Source: Burhinus oedicnemus (Eukaryota; Chordata; Aves; Charadriiformes; Burhinidae). Taken from it: 64,000 nt of DNA. The stretch covers positions 1,704,084 to 1,768,083 of the forward strand of contig VFFE01009068.1 of NCBI GenBank assembly GCA_008921705.1, in the 5' to 3' direction. The notes under the pieces were generated by a model. That model was not told the DNA's origin. It ran no database searches and worked only from the letters and a program-made list of their open reading frames with translations. This document shows, in pieces, positions 60,897 through 64,000 of the stretch (positions are counted from its first letter, which is position 1; the number at the start of each line of letters is the position of its first letter). The position numbers were made by a program, and so were the translations under genes.

Positions 60897-62015
60897 ATGG
60901 AATTGAATCCAGCCAGGGGTGTTAAAAACAACAAGAAGGCCTTCTTATACATAGGTTACAAAAGGAAGATTATGGAAAATATGAGCCCATTGCTGAATGG
61001 AGCAAGGGACTTGATGACACAGGACCTGGAAAAGGCTGAGGTACTGAATGTCGTCTTCTCCTCTGTCTTTACAATCAAGACCAGCCTTCAGGAATCTCAG
61101 GTCTCAGAGATCAGGAAGAAAGACTCGAGCAAGGAAGATGTACCCTTGGTGGAAGAGAATCAGGTCAGAGAATACTCAGGCAAATTGAACATACGTAAGT
61201 CCATGGGCCCTGATGGGATGCACTCACGAGTGCTGAAGGAGCTGGCTGATGTCATTGCAAGACTACTGTGACTCACCTTTGATTGATAATGGTGATTGGG
61301 AGAAGTGTCCAAAGATTGGAGGAAAGCAAGTGTGACCCCCATCTTCAAGAAGGGCAGGGAGGATGACCCAGGGAACTACAGGCTGGTTAGCCTCACCTTG
61401 ATCCCTCAGAAGGTGATGAAGCAACAAATCCTCTAAACCATTTCCAGACACACAAACAAAAGGAAAATCACCAGGAGCAGTCAGCATGGCTTCACCAAAG
61501 GGAAGTCATACTTGACCAACTTGATAAACATCTATGATGAAACCACTGGTCTGGTAGATGAGGGGAGAGTGGTAGATACTATCTACCTGGACTTCACTAA
61601 GGCTTCAGACACCTTCTCCCATTAGATCCTCATAAAGAAGTATGATGAAATCAGACATGGTCTCCCATGAGATGGTCATAAAAAAGTATGGTGAAATATA
61701 GGCAGGGTGAGCAGACAGTGAGGTGGATTGAAAGCTGGTTGAATGGCTGGGCCTAGAAGCTGACTATCAGTGGTGCAAAGTCTAGTTGGAGGTCAGTAAC
61801 TAGTGATGTACTCCAGAGACTAGTACTGGCTCCAGCCCTGTTCAACCTTTTCATTAATGACCAGGATAATAGGCCAGAGCAGTTTGCAAATGATACCAAA
61901 CTGGGAGAAGTGGCTGACAGGCCAGAGGGTCATGCCACCATCCAGAGAGACCTGGACAGGCTGGAGAAATAGGTTGACAGGAACCTTCTGAATTTCAACA
62001 AATGGAAGTGCCAAG
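60897..62015 (+). pseudogene. CR1 ORF2 linker and RT remnant, disrupted
   Basis: A 124-codon frame (60897-61271) covers the linker and the start of the RT: GARDLMTQDLEKAEVLNVV, then SMGPDGMHSRVLKELADVIA, before a stop near 61271. Later RT landmarks are present in shifted frames: DDPGNYRLVSLT (about 61362), a TIYLDFTKASDT box A (about 61580-61615) and the active-site region at 61883-61894. That region reads FAND, so the first paired Asp is Asn (61889-61891). The 46-bp duplication falls just after box A. The product cannot be functional. Confidence 0.9.
61608..61699 (+). repeat. 46-bp tandem duplication inside CR1 RT
   Basis: Units 61608-61653 and 61654-61699 align over their whole length (both begin GACA, share TCTCCCAT, TCATAAA and AAGTATG words) with scattered substitutions. 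The original copy corresponds to the sequence after box A of the RT. Because the two units have diverged, the duplication is not recent. Confidence 0.85.
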
Positions 62016-62527
62016 ACTGCTCCAGTGTGGGCTCCTCCCTCCATGAGACCACAGGTCCTGCCAGGAGCCTGCTTCAGCATGGGCTTCCCACAGGGTCACA
62101 GCCTCCTTCGGGCATCCACCTGCTCTAGTGTGGGGTCTTCCACAGGCTGCAGGTGGATATCTTCTCCATCGTGGACCTCCATCGGCTGCAGACGGACAGC
62201 CTGCCTCACCATGGTCTTCACCACAGGCTGCAGGGGAATCTCCACTCCAGCGCCTGGAGCACCTTCTCCCCCTCCTTCACTGACTGGTGTCTGTAGAATT
62301 GTTTCTCTCACATATTCTCACTCCTTTCTGCCAGCTGCCATTCTATAGCATTTTTTTTCCCCCTTCTCAAATATGTTATCACAGAGGCACTACCGCTGTA
62401 ACTGATTGGCTCAGCCTTGGCCAGGGGCTCTGTTGGACATAGGGGAAGCTTCTAGCCCTTCTCACAGAAGCCACCTCTGTAGCACCCCCACTACCAAAAC
62501 CTTGCCACACAAAACCAATACAAAGAG
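62016..62527 (+). mobile_element. Foreign interspersed repeat nested in CR1
   Basis: GC content jumps, and the sequence is not CR1. It has three ggctgcag words at 62145, 62184 and 62226 (periods 39 and 42 bp) in a C/T-rich array, then TGTTATCACAGAGGCACTACC, CTGATTGGCTCAGCC and a right side with CTACCAAAACCTTGCCACAC. I recognise this combination as a repeat common in bird genomes but cannot assign its class; LTR-related is possible. Minus-strand frame 62096-62311 shows the array as a 13-residue period with LQPV or LQPM repeated. No target duplication is clear, and some CR1 sequence was lost at the site. Confidence 0.65.
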
Positions 62528-63155
62528 TTTTGCTGGCAGGTTGAGGATGGTGATCCTTCCCCTCTACTCAGCACTAGTGAGGATGCACCTAGAGTACTGT
62601 GTCCAGTTCTGGGCTCTTCAGTACAGGAGTGATGTGAACATACTGAAGACAGTCCAGCAAAGGGCCACTAAGATGATGTAGGGACTGGAGCATCTATCCT
62701 ATGAGGAAAGGCTGAGACAGCTGGGACTGTTTAGGCTGCAGAAGAGAAAGCTCAGGGGCATCTGAACAATGCCTATAAATACCTGAAGGGAGGGTACAAA
62801 GAGGACAGAGCCAGGATCTTTTCAGTGGTGCCCAGTGGCAGGACCAGAGGCAATGTGTACCATCTACAACAAAAGAAGTTCCCTCTGAACATCGGGAAAC
62901 ACTTTCATATTGTGAAGGTGACCAGGCACTGGCACATATTTCCCAGGGAGGTTGTGGAGTCTCCGTCCTTGGAAATAGTCAAAAGCCATCTTGACATAAT
63001 CCTGGGCAACTGGCTCTAGGTGGTTCTGGGTTGGGGCAGTTTGGACCAGATGACTTCCAGAGGTGTCTTCCAATCTCAACACTTCTGTGATATGGTAAGA
63101 TGCTACTCAAGCAACCTGAAAAGACACAAATATTCCTTTCCTCTCTCTTATGCAG

Positions 63156-63203
63156 TAGTAGCAGGGTTAGAAACACTGGCAGATCTATTAGTAAATCATC
63201 TTG
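63156..63203 (+). other. 48-bp exon-like segment beside CR1
   Basis: The acceptor TTTCCTCTCTCTTATGCAG (AG at 63154-63155) and the donor TTG|GTGAGTAT (GT at 63204) flank 48 bp, a multiple of three. Two frames are open; the one with phase 1 borders reads VAGLETLADLLVNHL, a plausible amphipathic helix. A second strong acceptor, TTTTTTTTTCATTGCAG, follows only about 26 bp after the donor, so the two sites cannot both be used as written. I recognise no family. Confidence 0.2.
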
Positions 63204-64000
63204 GTGAGTATCTTTTTTTTTTCATTGCAGAACACAAAAAAATTGTGGGGAAAAAAGAAATAATGTAATTACGTAACAGATTATAATCAAAAAACAGCTT
63301 TCAAAATCAGGTGTCTAAGAGAAATTGTACAGAAAATACAATCTTTATTGATGGGAAAACATTTTAAGTAATATCAAATAATCCAAAACAACAGGGAAGA
63401 CTAATATTACTAAACATATCCAGTCCCTGCATTGTTACACTTTGCACTTACTGTTTTCATCAAGGCTGCTCAGACAGCAGACTGAGATGCTTTCACAAGT
63501 TTTAAATTTTAGTATTAAGTGCACCACCTCTCCTGAGAGTCAGAAAATTTAAAGGGCATTTCCTTCACTTTCTCAACTTTTTGTCTAGGTTATTCAGTTG
63601 GACAACACAGAAGTACCTCATGGCACATCTGCTTATACCTCAAAGGAAAAACAAAAACAAAACAAAAAGATATATATAAATCACAAAATTCTGTCAGAAG
63701 TAAAGTTAAGCTGAGTGGACTTCTGAAGGTCTTAAGTTTATATATTGATTGGTACTGAAAGTAAGCAGCCAAGATATTCTGCAGGATTTTCAAACAATGA
63801 GAACAACTGCCCTGGAACAGGCCACGAACATCTGTCCTGAGATGCCAAGACTACAATTCACCAGGGACATCAAACTGATCAAACACTTCCAGAGATTTTT
63901 CTTAACCACCCATCTCTCACTGATCAGGCAGCTCTCTACCCAGTTTCTATGCAATAGCCTCCTCACTCAATAGATATATTAGCTGGCTTGTTGCTTCTTC
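63204..64000. other. Unique flank, no gene seen
   Basis: AT-rich sequence with an A/C tract at 63640-63672. Frames of 67-74 codons at 63590-63793 (minus) and 63749-63973 (plus) overlap each other and lack motifs. Confidence 0.5.

Larger units (their letters stand above)
60605..63094 (+). mobile_element. CR1 LINE with internal insertion and duplication
   Basis: On the plus strand it starts in the linker after the endonuclease (TTAATATTCAAGGATCACC, GCCTGGAGGCCTGCATGGATG) and runs through the RT to a 3' end at about 63060-63094 (GATGACTTCCAGAGGTGTC, degraded terminal repeat TTCTGTGATATGG). Inside, a 46-bp tandem duplication lies at 61608-61699. Roughly 0.5 kb of unrelated repeat (62016-62527) replaces the CR1 part that should lie between the C-terminal RT region and the CAGGTTGAGGATGGTGATCC segment. 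The outer CR1 parts are clearly one copy, because order and direction are kept. Confidence 0.93.

Noticed and set aside
62096..62311. Minus-strand 71-codon frame with LQP repeats as a gene
   Set aside because: It lies wholly inside the nested repeat and its periodicity comes from the DNA array; no independent start or splice context.
1..64000. CRISPR array, bacterial operons or prophage
   Set aside because: No spaced direct repeats, no ribosome-binding-site-led long frames; composition and CR1/LTR content are of a bird genome.

Overview
The window looks like non-coding nuclear DNA from a bird. The evidence is the repeats: four CR1 LINE segments plus a CR1 3'-end scrap, one of which still has the 8-bp-period terminal repeat (ATTCTATG-type) that marks CR1 3' ends, and two LTRs of avian endogenous-retrovirus type. 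The rest is AT-rich, CpG-poor, and has many short A/C- or G/T-rich tracts. No conventional protein-coding gene can be supported. The long open frames are either CR1 reverse transcriptase remnants, shadows opposite them, or chance frames. I cannot name the species or decide between intergenic DNA and the inside of a very long intron.

Layout. 1-4007: unique DNA with a polypurine tract and three identical STAT-type palindromes. 4008-4832: CR1 (minus). 4833-8614: mostly unique, with a small CpG-dense patch (5346-5605), a perfect 16-bp duplication (5987-6027) and a possible LTR-like block (7690-8000). 8615-9147: solo-type LTR (minus). 9148-13177: mostly unique, with a probable hAT relic (11971-12323) and a (TA)(TG) microsatellite. 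13178-13925: a CpG-rich block of unknown origin. 13926-19065: unique. 19066-20780: the best preserved CR1 (minus), followed by an old diverged CR1 in the opposite direction (21601-23300). 23301-32640: unique, with two intron/exon-like signals near 25.8-26.4 kb and an X-box in a CpG-enriched patch near 31.9 kb. 32670-33010: AT satellite-like tract ending in a CR1 3' scrap. 33420-33825: two old tRNA-like SINE remnants. 38454-38780: second LTR (minus). 38781-60604: unique, with one MIR/L2-like relic, one strong exon-like segment (42530-42595) and one juxtaposed acceptor/donor site (54625). 60605-63094: CR1 (plus), broken by a tandem duplication and a foreign repeat. 63095-64000: flank with a second exon-like segment.

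What works together here is retrotransposon history rather than a pathway. All four CR1 copies that retain the reverse transcriptase active-site box have lost one or both paired aspartates. The possible hidden content is regulatory or exonic: the CpG-rich blocks, the X-box, the exon-like segments and the possible recursive splice point. All of these are low-confidence proposals from sequence alone.
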